Assembly (NCBI GenBank): GCA_018907035.1
Contig: JACCIC010000168.1
Location: forward strand, 921,501-985,500
Direction: 5' to 3'
Source of the DNA: Sycobia sp. Sy_11
Lineage: Eukaryota; Arthropoda; Insecta; Hymenoptera; Epichrysomallidae
Length of the DNA stretch: 64,000 nucleotides
Shown here: positions 25,764 through 38,155 of the stretch, one piece after another
How positions within the stretch are numbered: the first letter of the stretch is position 1
Layout: every line of letters begins with the position of its first letter
Position numbers and translations under genes: made by a program
Notes under the pieces: generated by a model
What the model saw: only the letters and a program-made list of their open reading frames with translations
Told to the model about the DNA's origin: nothing
The model's database searches: none

Positions 25764-26945
25764 CGTGAGAAACATACGAGAATGCTCTATAGTCGATACC
25801 TTGAGAACGCTTCCCAGTTAGTATTAATTTTATTCAAGAACATCAGTTACAGAGTCATATTAAAGATGAATTAATATTACGATATCGTTTAAATTAATGC
25901 GTATGTGACAAAGAGCTAGACGTATATGAAGTAGCTATAGGCGTAAATTCGAGGGGCCGAATAAGAACAGAAGATTAATTATATAAGTCTAGTGCGGCGG
26001 TGATGATAAGGCCTATGAATTTACTGAATAAATTATAAATTTAATTCAAATTGTAGATTGTGATAGAAGACTGCCAATTCTAACAAAAGATTTCTGTTGA
26101 TGTATAAAGTCGTCAGATAGTAAATGCTCGAATCTTCAAAGCAAATGCTTTTATTTCGTATAATTATTTTTATTTTATAAATAATTCTTGTAAATTATTG
26201 AAATAAATTCTACGGTTCACTTGTGCGCATTTTAAATTTAAAATAACGATTATAAAATCACCATTTCATTGAGCATTTAAGTAAAGCGTCATATTATAGC
26301 ATAATTTTTTTGCCCTTCTACTATGCGAAATATAAACTTAAGTTTTTAATTTTAAACTTGTTTTACACATGATATTATTAGTCAAGGTCAAAATAAGCAA
26401 ACTTTTTTATTAATAATTTTTCCTCCAGTCAGTGTACTCTTTAAAGCAGAGTACACATATCTAGTAAACATCTTGTATATGCTCTTCTCTTAATGAAAAT
26501 TTTATGCCTACTTAACTGCAGAAAAATTAATTAGACGTTTTCTCGTTCGATGAAACTGCATACAGAAAATTTATTGCTATTGGAAGAACTTTTTATTTAA
26601 TCAATTAAAAAGAAAAAACAATTTAAGAATTGGATGTATCAAGGTTTATTCACTTATTCACGGTCCTAAAGTAAAGAATTTTGACTCAAGAATGTTATAT
26701 TGAGAATTTTCAAAAAAAAAAACATTTTTTCAAAATATAGATTTATATGTTAAATACTATGAGTAAGGATAAATGAGATAATTGGAAAGAAAGAGAGAAG
26801 CGATGCATGTGAGAGTACAAAGTAAAAAGATCATAATGTAATTAAAAAAAGACCAAAATTTACGGAACAAGCAAAAGTAAGTGGATACAGAAATTGGCCA
26901 GGTAGAGATTTGGACAGTTTGTACGAATGGGGTCAATGACTACAT
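25764..26945. other. Spacer between proteases B and C
   Basis: About 1.2 kb of AT-rich sequence upstream of B, which must contain its promoter; no confident TATA or initiator can be picked. I see nothing else in it. Confidence 0.45.
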
Positions 26946-26978
26946 TTTATTTGAAAAAAAAATAATTCGATATAATAA

Positions 26979-26984
26979 TTTATT
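26979..26984 (-). terminator. Possible poly(A) signal of protease C
   Basis: AATAAA on the minus strand lies 185 bases past the stop of C; a second one lies at 26946-26951. Both are weak, given the AT content. Confidence 0.25.
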
Positions 26985-27168
26985 TCATTAATATCATTTT
27001 AAATGCTAATGTCTCTAAATTAACTTCCACCTTCCTTTTAATTTAAAGAATGATTGACAATTCTTCAGATTGAGTTTACTATAAAAATGTAATTTGACAT
27101 TTCAATTTAATGATGATAAGTTTCTTATAGTGTAACATATAATTAACTATGCTGCGACCATTCTGAGC

Positions 27169-28955
27169 TTAATCTATTCGTAGTCCTTGATGAAACGATC
27201 TTCTTTTATTTACTACATGTCGTGAATTCTTGTAGACCAGAGTTTCAGGAGTAGGAGATCCTGTTATGATGCCTTGAATAAAATCCAAATAACCCGATAC
27301 TTTAGTAAAAACAGCAGGATATACAGTATCGTCACACTCATTAGTACTTCTACTTGAGATTCCGAAAATTACATCATTTATAACGAGAGAACTGCCACTA
27401 TCACCCTAACACATTATAAAATATTGTTAAAAAGGAACAATGCTTTTTAAAGAGATTTTTTAAAATATACATTTCAGATTTTTTTGTAAATCTATAATAA
27501 TAAGAAAAAAACTCTCATTTCTGATATTTATATCAAAACAATCTAGATAATTCTTATAAAATTAATTACCATTTACATTATCTTTTATATGGTAGTACAA
27601 ATTCCCTATCGCTACATTTTTACAAATAATTGTCAGTTGTTAATGTTTCAGTTAAAAACCTAGATCAGCGGTCTCAATTGGCTTACGTCAAAAGGAGGCC
27701 ATCAACTTTTAGAATAGCAAATATGAAAGAAAGTAACGTTATTACATTTCGATAATTTTTCTGATTGTATCGTTGAATTTATTCCCAAATATATTCTTTA
27801 TTCTACTTGCCAGAAGCTTCCTATTTGATTTTCACAAGTTCCCTGCTATTAAGGAACGCTTTGTACAATATAATGAAAACTGGAGGGTAGATTAGTAAAA
27901 AATTAAATTGAAATCTGCAGAGATGAGCAAGCGTATTCGTACTGGTATTTTCAACTCGTACAATCAGATGGATATAAATCAGTAAATACGTGGTAAAGGT
28001 CCATTGATACGAGTTGGGAAGCAATTACAAATATTCATTCTATAAATTTGCTACAGTGTTTAATAATCGAGAAAAAATCCATACCAAAGGATCAAAAATT
28101 TTCTCTGTGAACACTTCGCTGTTTGAGGTTGGGTTTAGATATATGCATATATGAACTATCCAAAAATGTTAATTTTAATTGATGTCAAATAAAAACTTTC
28201 GTTTTTAATTGAATTTAACGATATAAATAAATTAAAAATCGGTTCTTTGATAAGAAACTGTACATTTAGAGCAAAATTATTTCTAGTTATCATAAAACAT
28301 ATTTATGATCATGATATCAAGCATGCTAGTATAATTAACAGGCATCAACTTGAAGAAGAATGATTGGAGAAAACGACTTGCGTGAAGTCTGAAATAATGA
28401 CCACCTTAAATTATCACTTGAAATCACTAACGCAAAGCCGATTGCAGGTCTATAAACATAATTCGCACAAAGACTTCATGGAAAATCTTTTCAATTTAAT
28501 GCATCTGATGCATTTTAATGCATGCAAATATAGCACTTCTAAAGCTCTCTGTTGCTTTAGAACACTAAGGCCTTAGTCAGTGTGCATAGAGATACCAAGA
28601 TATTATTAATTTTGGTACACACTTGGATAAATTATTAATGTGATTAAATCCAATTCCACTTATTATAGACCTTTCATTTATGAAAATAATTAAAGAAATG
28701 CATTTTTCATAAATTTTTATCAATCTCCTCCTTGTTTTATATACTATAGGCCAAAAGCCTCGTCAATATCTATACGTATCGATTTATACCATACCGTCTT
28801 TTAACTAATAGAACTAATTAATACAAGATTGAAGTCCTTTTATACATTTGTCACACTATGACTATTTTCTGTACTTCTATGTTACTAAAAAATTCTACCA
28901 GATACTTATCATAGAGTCTTTACATTTATAATATACGAATTTTATAAATTTTTTA

Positions 28956-29015
<60 letters not shown>

Positions 29016-32000
29016 CATTGACTTACCGAACAGGTACCAGCTTTTTCTCCTGGGATTTTAGATATCATCAAAGCACATAAATGCTTATCTGTGTAGGCAT
29101 GATTATAAAATCTATTGCACTCATCTTCAGTTATAATTCTATATTCACCATATTGTAGAATTCCACTCGATATTCCACTTTCTCTGTATCTTTTTTTACT
29201 ACTTGTATCTGTGCAACTCTCAACATCTATTAGTCCAAATCCAGCTACTTTACCTAAGCTTTCACTTGCTTGCATCGAAAGATTTGGTTTATGTAATCGA
29301 ACTCTTTGTACGACAGAATCTTCAGTAATATTTAGTTCTCGTTTTAACTAAAATACATATACTTTAACTTTCTTGACTAATTGTAAGTAATACAATTTTA
29401 AATTTTAAATTGAAATAATTGTCTAATAAAAATATAAATGCTTTCTAAAGAAATAGTTACTTGAAAGTAACATTACATATATGAGTTAACATTTTATACA
29501 AATTAATATTAATTATTTAAAAACACATTATTGAAATAGAAAATATTATTAATAATAATATAACAGTAATTAAAATGCTTAAGACTTTTATTGTTTTAAA
29601 AGTAATATTAGCCATTGTTAAAATTGTCATTCTGCTAAAAACGAATTTAAAAGTTTTGCTACATATCTCAGAGTTAAGGATTGATTCTGATTTTTTATAT
29701 GCTCTGGTTTCAAAACTATTTAAGATTCTTTCACAGAGTAAAGTTATTATAAGTGAAAATTATTATATCAGAGGTTGTTGTCATAGATATATTTGAATCA
29801 CCTTTTCTGTTCTAGATAGATTTCCGAGTTCAAATACATATCAGTATAAGCGCAGAATGATCAAATAAATAGTTAAGAAACTGTATAATCTAATTTATGA
29901 AGATCGAGGTTGACTCACCTTTAAAACTGCGATGTCATTTAAAGTTGGATGGTGCGGAAGCAAGTAAATTAAATCAATATCAAAATATAAAATATCTGGA
30001 CTATCCAAGTCATTTGCTCCGGTAAGAATTGAATATGAAAATAATGAAGTGTAATTTCCATGCTCTCGAAAACAATGTGCAGCGGATAGTATTAGGTACT
30101 TAGTGAGAATACTACCACCGCAGATTACCGAGTGAAAGTATGAGTAATTAGTTTTGGCTTCAATTGCAACTTGATATGGAAACATACCTGGTCTCGCGGA
30201 GCGACCACCGACTATACCTTCCATCTTGATATCTTAAATGTAGAAAAATTGAAAATATTATTCAACATTTCCATACATAGCTGTAATCTATTTACTCCAG
30301 TGAATTTTTATTTTATGAGTTTGTAATCATATTATTAATCAATATTGCTTTATATTGCTTCTTTAACATTTAATAGAAATTCTTAAAAATTCAATAAAAG
30401 ATCAATACTAAATAATAATCCAGCCTATCTAATAAAAGGCGCCTTTTAACTTTCTCTTTATCCACTTCTAATGATAGTGAAATATGAAACCGACTCTTTC
30501 GCAGGGTGTTATAGCCGCATCTCGGACCATCAACAAAGTTCAGCTGCATTCGCCACGATCAGTACTGGAATGGGTGACCACGTGGGCGTTGCGGCTTTCT
30601 TGATCGCTTAGATGATCTTTCACTCTACAATGCGAGCAAGATGTGAGAGACTCGTAGATTTTATGCCCGAATCTATGAAATATGATAACGAAATCAAATT
30701 TAAGCAGTTTCAATTCACCAATTACTCTAGAGTGAGTTTTATTAGTCAGCATTTATCCCACTGGGTTGGCCATAAGGGTTTTCCACGATCCAAAAGGTAG
30801 AAGCATGGGCGAATGCGGAGTGAATGTGATGTACGGGTTTCGTAACTAAGTGAAATAGGAATAGGAAAGAATAATGTATTTGAAGTTATGTGAAATAAAG
30901 TATTAGCAGGTATACGCTAGGCCAAGAAAAGCTGCGTGGAAACAAAACAAAATTGCCTTCAAATATGTTGCAATAGTTAAAAAATAAGAAGTACATTTTC
31001 TTAACTTCTGAAAGCCATACGAGATTCACAAAGATTTTCAATGTTCATTTTCAATGTTATACCATACAATATATTTGAATTTCATAGATAGCAATGTATG
31101 TTCTCTTTTGGTTAGTCGTAATTTTGGTTAGTGCGTCTAATCGAGCAATTCAAGTTTCTAATAATATTTTGCTGATACCGTCGCAATATGAACTAGTCCT
31201 ATAATTAGCTGGACACAGATCAAACAATAGCTGAAAAAGCGGACGTTCGGAAGGGAACTGATTAGGTTAATGCGGATATGATCGATTGAAACATCGCTTC
31301 TTCAAAGGCGAGATGGACAAAGAGTCATGTCTTGTAGCCTTCGAATGCTAGCAAAAGATGCATCAAAGTTTCTAATTCTCGATTTTTTTTATTTTATTGA
31401 ACGACATACTACACAGTTTACTTGTAGAGAAAATAGCGTATAATTCTTTATTATAGAAGCTGTACCAGCGCTATTCATTCGAAAACACTTTTGTAAAAAT
31501 ACTAAGTGATTACTCTAGGTATTTATTCTTTGCTACGATGCCACACCAACTATATTATTAGAAATATTGGTGAATAGTTTTTCAAATCCTGAAATACTTT
31601 TATACCATTGAACGCCGCCAACCAATCAGATCATTCTTTTTTTAAGAACCTTTGTTCATCATATTTAGAGTCTGGTTTCGAATTAATGCTGTTTGCTTTA
31701 ATTGTATCAATTGTAACAATTTTTCGGTACAATTTGGAATGATCATAAAAATTTATGATGCCCATTAAAATTGGCTAAAATCATTGGAGGCTTGAACAGC
31801 AGAACACGAACCAAAGGACCAGCAAGTCCGCATATGGTTTCTATTTGGAAACTTATATTTGTTAAAAGCCTTGAAACTTGTTCTTCTTTTTTCAAAGATA
31901 AGCTGCGATCATGACAGACTCTGGCAGGGACGGATAATATCTTGTTGTTAAAAGAACTGTGGTATCAACATTTAGAATTTTCAATCTTTTGGCTTCGAGC

Positions 32001-32867
32001 ATAGAATCAGCTCTGACCATCCTGTTTATATTTAGATCGATAATGGACCCCTAATCATTCAGAATATCTTAGACGATTATTGAGTTTTCAATATCTGCAA
32101 CAGTCAACGTCTATGTGAAGCTTTTGCAGAGGTCTAAGTTCAGGAATATAAATTTACTACTGTTGATGGATATAATTTGTAGCGCATTAAGTATGTATTC
32201 CTCAAGCCTCCTGTTTAATAATAACTTTTGTAGATAGCGTCATAATTCTGCTCTTGTAAGGATGAGGGAGTTAAAATTATGTTTCTGTCCTTTATCAACA
32301 TAAGGCATATGTTGCGGTTATCTTAATTGATGAGATTAAGGAATCCCATTTTTTTTTTTTTTACATTTTTCTTATATTGTGTATGGCTTTCTGTACTTGT
32401 AATGACTAAAGGGACTAGGGGGGACGAAGAAATAACATCATTACGCGTTATGCATACGCAGACAAATTGTTTAAACCTTTTAGGAATCTTTTTGAGGCCC
32501 GATATACAGTACGGTTATTCTGACATTTTTTCGCACCACACACATTTGCCCATCGGTCAAAGACACTTTATGAACTTGAAAATACGCTGCACCCAGTTAA
32601 GATCCATAGACAGGTAAGCTACAATGCTACTTGTAATTCTTCACATTTAAAAAAATTATATATTAAAATATAATTAAAATTGGTAGAGACATTCGTAGTA
32701 GCCTTCTTGTAAAAAAGAAACAATATATTATACTTATAAATAAGTCTATGTGGTCAGTAGGTTTAAATAAAGAAATAAATTATATGTATGATAAATAACT
32801 TACCATAATTTATCGAATAAGACGTTGAAATAGCAGAAATAAACAAAATAAAATTTTTGTACAGCAT
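27169..32867 (-). CDS. Secreted S1A serine protease C (four exons)
   Basis: Exons on the minus strand: 32867-32804, 30232-29919, 29347-29027, 27405-27169; phases 1, 0, 0; 311 residues. The signal peptide begins MLYKNFILFISAISTSYS. The mature start is IVGGRSARPGMFPYQVAIEA, preceded by KMEG. The triad is complete: His74 (SAAHCF), Asp121 (NDIAVLK), Ser236 in GDSGSSL. Both Gly197 and Pro198 of the usual GDSGGP are Ser. Position 189 is Gly (KAGTCS), so trypsin specificity is not expected. A ten-residue basic tail (RRSFHQGLRI) extends beyond the ends of A and B. Codons are AT-rich like B. This is the promoter-proximal end of the cluster, divergent from gene D 5.3 kb away. Intron 1 (30233-32803) holds a decayed coding-like stretch. 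Intron 2 and intron 3 hold nothing recognisable except a TAAA/TA repeat beside exon 3. Confidence 0.9.
28957..29015. repeat. (TAAA)n-(TA)n compound microsatellite
   Basis: About eight TAAA units followed by a TA run, in intron 3 of protease C just after the exon 3 donor. Confidence 0.95.
31745..32290 (-). pseudogene. Unassigned coding-like relic in intron 1 of protease C
   Basis: On the minus strand, readable pieces follow one another: RRLEEYILNALQIIS, FIFLNLDLCKSFT, NINRMVRADSMLEAKRLKI, then EEQVSRLLTNISFQIETICG. Stops and frame changes separate them. They read more like degraded coding sequence than the surrounding intron. The family is not recognised, and chance cannot be excluded. Confidence 0.25.
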
Positions 32868-33955
32868 CCTTTTAAAACAATTAATAATTCTTTATATTAT
32901 GTTTCGCTATAAAAATATAAAAAAAAAAAGAGATTAAGAAAATTAATAAAATTAATCATCAAAAAGTAAAATAATTTTTTTTTGAAAGGGCGAAAAATAT
33001 AAGTTTGTTAATAAAAAGAAATTTTTCATTAAATCTATATTATTATTGTAAATAACAATTTATTCTAAAAAACCTATTGAAAATGTTCATCATTCGTTTT
33101 CCTAAAACGTTTAAAAAAAATTCTAACCAGTATAAGGACACGTACCATTAAGATTCAAAAATTAGCACACCTTGTATCACACTAATGCTTAACGATACGC
33201 TTTTCGTAGAAGCCACACTAATAATCATCATTTAATGTATTAATAATTTATGTAAAAATACACAATTGTTCTATCCTCTATTTTATTTTTTCTTTGTGAC
33301 GCTTCTTACAGATGCTCTCGGTACCACCTGTCTAAATTCCATCGCATTATAACTTTTAACATACCTGCAACTGAGAAATAAACTTCAATCAATGATCTAG
33401 ATCGTACATTCATAAATAAATTTTCGTAAATTTATTTAATTTGTTGGTATATAATATATAGTTTTTTAAAACGTAACTTGAATAATTATAATAAGAATAA
33501 AATAAAATGATTTATTATAGCACTGCTTAATATGTTTTTCGAAAGAAATATAACTTAAATCGAAATATGATGAGTCAAAAATTTGTTAAAAGAAGAAAAT
33601 TTATAAATTTATTATAAAAATTTCTTGAATAATAAAAAATAAAATTTGATACGCTTCACCCTAGACGACCCTTTCGGCTTGTCAATAAAATGACGGATAA
33701 TCTAATCTTAGACGTATACGTATAGAAAAATATAAAATTACGTACAAGGAAAGAAAAATAATTTCAATATTTGCTGTATGAAGATAACAATTTTACATGC
33801 GGAACAAGTGTAACAAATTGAGGTAGACGAGATGTTGCTTAAATTAGTAAATGTCAAAAGGTTTATTTATTTATATTACCATGTTGGCCTGCTCATAAGG
33901 ATCGACTAAAACATTAACGTATAATTTTAATATGATAGTCATATGGCAAGGAGTT

Positions 33956-33958
<3 letters not shown>

Positions 33959-34005
<47 letters not shown>
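33959..34005. repeat. (TA)n microsatellite
   Basis: TA run in the C-D spacer. Confidence 0.95.
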
Positions 34006-34006
<1 letters not shown>

Positions 34007-34928
34007 TATAATTAGCTAACAATGACTTAATTGTAAGAATCATAAATTATGTAATCAGTGTTGAGGAAAATCTTTAGTTAATCATACTAGGATAAAACCA
34101 TGTCACATGCATTGACCTAACAACCCTACTTCCGACTGATGCGCAAAATCTGATCACAGCAAGATGGCACAGCGTACTTTCGATCTTAAATGGAGACCTC
34201 ATTGATTCAATTATCTCTTACTACCAGAATTAAGTTTCTTAAATATTTGGAACAGCTCTCGACAGTTCGAAAATTAATGATGTTGCCACATTAAGTTTGA
34301 TGTATCGGCTTATTATCTACAATGTAATCAAAATGCATTAAGCATCTCAGAACAATAAGATTTCCTTGAATAACTATTCTATGAAAATTAAGTCTCTTAA
34401 CTAATATACCTTTGTCACAAGAATTATTTATTCACTTTAAATATTAAAGTTTTGCATTTTTTTCACAGTTTTCCTGTGAACGAGGTGTTTACCGAGTGGA
34501 TTTAGTTATCTTATGAACTATATATGATTGATCAAGTGGTGTGTTTTCAAAATAAGACAAATCTTTCATAAAAAGTGCAATGTTGAATTTCTATAAACAC
34601 TTACTAATTGTGATCATGATTTTTCGATTGAGTTATAATTGAGCTGAAAGCCGATTAGTTTAAGAAAATCCAGTGGCTTCTAATTCCCAGGTGGACAAAA
34701 TATTTAACCGACAACTATAAGTACGTCGGTAAGAAATACTGCAGTCTACAATAATGAAACTTTATGCTATTGCCCTGCGCGATGAAAAATTTTCCTGTAT
34801 CGCTGAAAGTTCGATGATACGAAGATCTTTCTATTCGATCGTGAAAACGTAGCAATACGTAGAAAGTTGTAGATGTCAGATCAGCCAAGGCTGTTCAAAA
34901 TATCGTCTCCGAGAGCTTTGTTCGGTAC

Positions 34929-35450
34929 CTACTTCTTTATACGAATCGCTTGTGGACATTTTTTAAAATACTTTAAAAGCTGGAATAAATTTTTGTAATG
35001 AAGCTGTCGAAAGGTTCTGTTCTGTAATTTCTTCGATAAACCTAATAATTTTATCGTTGTAAAATCAAAAGTTCCGATCAAATTTCGAAATTCTAAAAAA
35101 AAGATACTCGTGTCCAAATTACCTACATGCATAGGCAGTTGAAAAATACAACAGTGGAATAAAGTCAAGATAGTTTCTCTTAGCATTGGTTGAATTGTTC
35201 GTTCGATCGGAAGCACTGTTGCACGCATGGGATTTAAGTACACTACTAACTGCTTGTCTATTTGTAAAATTGCAACAAAGTTAATGTCAATGAAATTGTG
35301 CGAACTGTACATTGTACAGGAAATTTGATATTTTATCTTTGAATTTGTGCAGTTTTTGAGAAACGGAAAGACTATTTTGATAAAAAATTTTTCTGAAAAT
35401 AAAAGTTCTAGATTTACAAGTCTTATATCGCCATACCAACAAGGTTTCAT
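34929..35450 (-). CDS. Hypothetical open frame, 173 codons
   Basis: It is longer than chance frames in this AT-rich background and starts MKPCWYGDIRLVNLELLF. The interior is hydrophobic (RETILTLFHCCIFQLP) and the tail basic (YFKKCPQAIRIKK). No signal peptide, zinc finger or known motif is seen. It may be a fragment of a larger decayed gene, because an overlapping frame at 35481-35287 also lacks stops. Function unknown; low confidence that it is a gene. Confidence 0.2.
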   Translation of the reverse strand: MKPCWYGDIRLVNLELLFSEKFFIKIVFPFLKNCTNSKIKYQISCTMYSSHNFIDINFVAILQIDKQLVVYLNPMRATVLPIERTIQPMLRETILTLFHCCIFQLPMHVGNLDTSIFFLEFRNLIGTFDFTTIKLLGLSKKLQNRTFRQLHYKNLFQLLKYFKKCPQAIRIKK

Positions 35451-38155
35451 TGAATTGACAAATAAATCGGTGAGGTGCCACTTACTGCTCTCGAACGGAT
35501 CGTTTAATTCAGAATTACATTCGTAAAAGATCTTTATATATACGTCTTTATACGTTGTTATCCAAACAATTTGATCAGTTACGGATTTCTCAAATTCGTT
35601 CGTAAAAAAAAAAATCTGAATCTACCCTGAATCTTCCTTCAACAATGTACATACAAGTATAAAAATATTTACAATATAACATTAAAGGCTGTATTTTAAG
35701 TATCGTTAGTTTTGACACTGAGCAATAAAGTTTCCGTATAAGTATTGCGTCGTTTTGAGAATGCGAGTTACCTACAAACTGATCTTTACGAACAATTCAA
35801 TAAATTAAGTATCTTATGCCTGATTTCCAAAATCCGCTTATTGCAAAATGAGAAGTGTTGGGAAATCTATTGCATCGCAAGAAAGTATAGTGAGTAATAT
35901 TTTAAACAAATGGATCGAAAATAAAATCCTCGGAGATTCATATAAAAGGGACACGATTCTGATATAGAGAGGGCGGTTCGAATTGCGAATATTCCTAGAA
36001 TGCCAATTTTATTACTATCCTAGTAATTTGCACAATAGAAACTAGATCTCCTGCTGGCAAGTGGTTTTTTGAGTCGAAAATGGGCCCTTCCGATGCTGAT
36101 GGAAGTACTTGCAGCTTTTTTACTAGTTAAAAGATTTTTCCATACTTACGTTTCGCTTATCTGCAGCTACAAAGGAAACAAGAAATAACCTTTATCTACA
36201 CAATTGAATTCATCGTGAGTTTTGTCCTTCATCATACACAATATACCTTTTTTAACGGTTGTTGGGTCTATTGAAATGTATATGCTAAAATATTCATATG
36301 TTCACCTGGTAATTAATTACAAATACATAAAAAAAGCAGCTCCTTTAAGAGCAAATCAAGAACGACGAAAAACTAAGGTGTTAGAATTTTTTTTCCGAGT
36401 AAATATGCCGGAGTAAATATCAGTAAGTCTCCATTTTCGACTATCATTAAAAATACAGAAAATGATAATTATATAAATTATTGGTAGATTTAATATTATT
36501 TAGATTAGAAGAGTTTTTAGTTCGTCGTTTAAAATTTCTTACATCGAGCTGAATTGTTGGTAATTAATTATTTTAAATTAAGTTAAAATGTTAATATTTA
36601 AATGTTCTCAATTAATCGCTAACTTATTCAATATTATTAAATAATATACGATGTTCTTTGTTTCCAAATAATAGAATTGTTACTTTATTCATATAATTAA
36701 AGACTGATTTATATATTTATTATCCGCTGTCTTCTAAAATGTTTGGAAACGGCATTTAAATAATTTTCGAAAATATTAAATGTTTTATATTAATTATTAT
36801 ACAAGCAAATTGAAAAATAAAGAATACATGACTGAAATTCTACAAAAAATATTGTTTTTAATTTTCTTTTTTGTTTTAAGAAGATAAATTTATCGAAACT
36901 AATTTACATTTTTAAGATTTTTAACAAAATTCTTAGATTATTTTTTCTCAAACTATTTGGATATTCTTAATTGTACAAATATTTAATACCTACATATTAG
37001 CTAATCCAAACGCTGAAAATTTCATCAATTATGTTATTATGAATTAGATTATGTAAGCGTATTATATGTTATGTACCAAATAGAATATGACTGGGTATTA
37101 TACATTTTTTTTATTTGCATTAGATTAAAATATATACATCAGACATTTTGTAAATAGCATGAATATAAGGTAGAAATGTAATTTTCACTCTGAAATTAAC
37201 GATAGTCTGTAATGATCCAATAAATATATATTAGCAGTATAATTTTATACGATAGTTCAGTGAGACCTAACGTTAATTATAGAGAATGTACTTTTAATTT
37301 TTATCCAATATTCATGTTATTTACAGATTTATATAATTGTTGAATGTATCTGCATTGAACTGATGCAAGTAAAAATAATGCAAATGTATGCAAACATTGA
37401 CTAATGCAATTACATGTTATTTGATAAATAATGCTGTCCTATAAGAATACTGAATATAGGTATCAACATAACAGAGAAAATTGTTTTTAATGATTTTTTT
37501 TTACATTTTGCTGCAAAAATTTGTATTGATTATTGAAATATGGTTAAATTAATGTCATGCTAACTTCAACTATATTTTAAATCTTTTCAGATTCTGAAAA
37601 AAGGAATATTTTACGTATAGGTATAGATAGTTGTTTCCTTGTCTTTTTCTTTTTTTGTCAATTAAAGTCAGATGAATTAGTATAGTCAAACCGAGGTTAT
37701 TTCACTGCCTGTTGATACTTAGAAGCGTTAAGACTTATCCCCCAAAATCTACGGCTCTCGAGTTTTTTTTCATCGTTCCAGGACTTTTAGTCCACCGTGT
37801 ATATAAAGATCGTTCAAAAATTCAACTCTTAAGTAATTTCATCTGCCCGTATAAAAGATCGCAAGAAAGCATTGACAATAAGTAAGATCTTAGACGACAT
37901 TCTTAAATATGTTTGTGGATGAATTCATTGATTTTACATATTTTTCAAATTACAATGATGTATCATTATATTTGTACAACAGATCAGCTTTAGAAATTTT
38001 ATCTTAATCACATATGGTTTTAAAATAACACAAAGTTTCTATCTATTATATTGTAAAAAAAGAAGGAATTGATATTTCTTTCGGTGGTTATATGAATCTA
38101 CAGTTTTTAAAATCAAGTATTCACAACAATCGTAAAATACTCTTCTATAATTACG

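Larger units (their letters stand above)
32868..38155. other. Spacer between divergent genes C and D
   Basis: 5.3 kb of AT-rich DNA with a TA repeat at 33959-34005. It must hold the promoters of C (near 32870-32920, where a TATAAAAAT is seen on the plus strand) and D. Apart from an open frame at 34929-35450, I see no supported feature. Confidence 0.45.
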
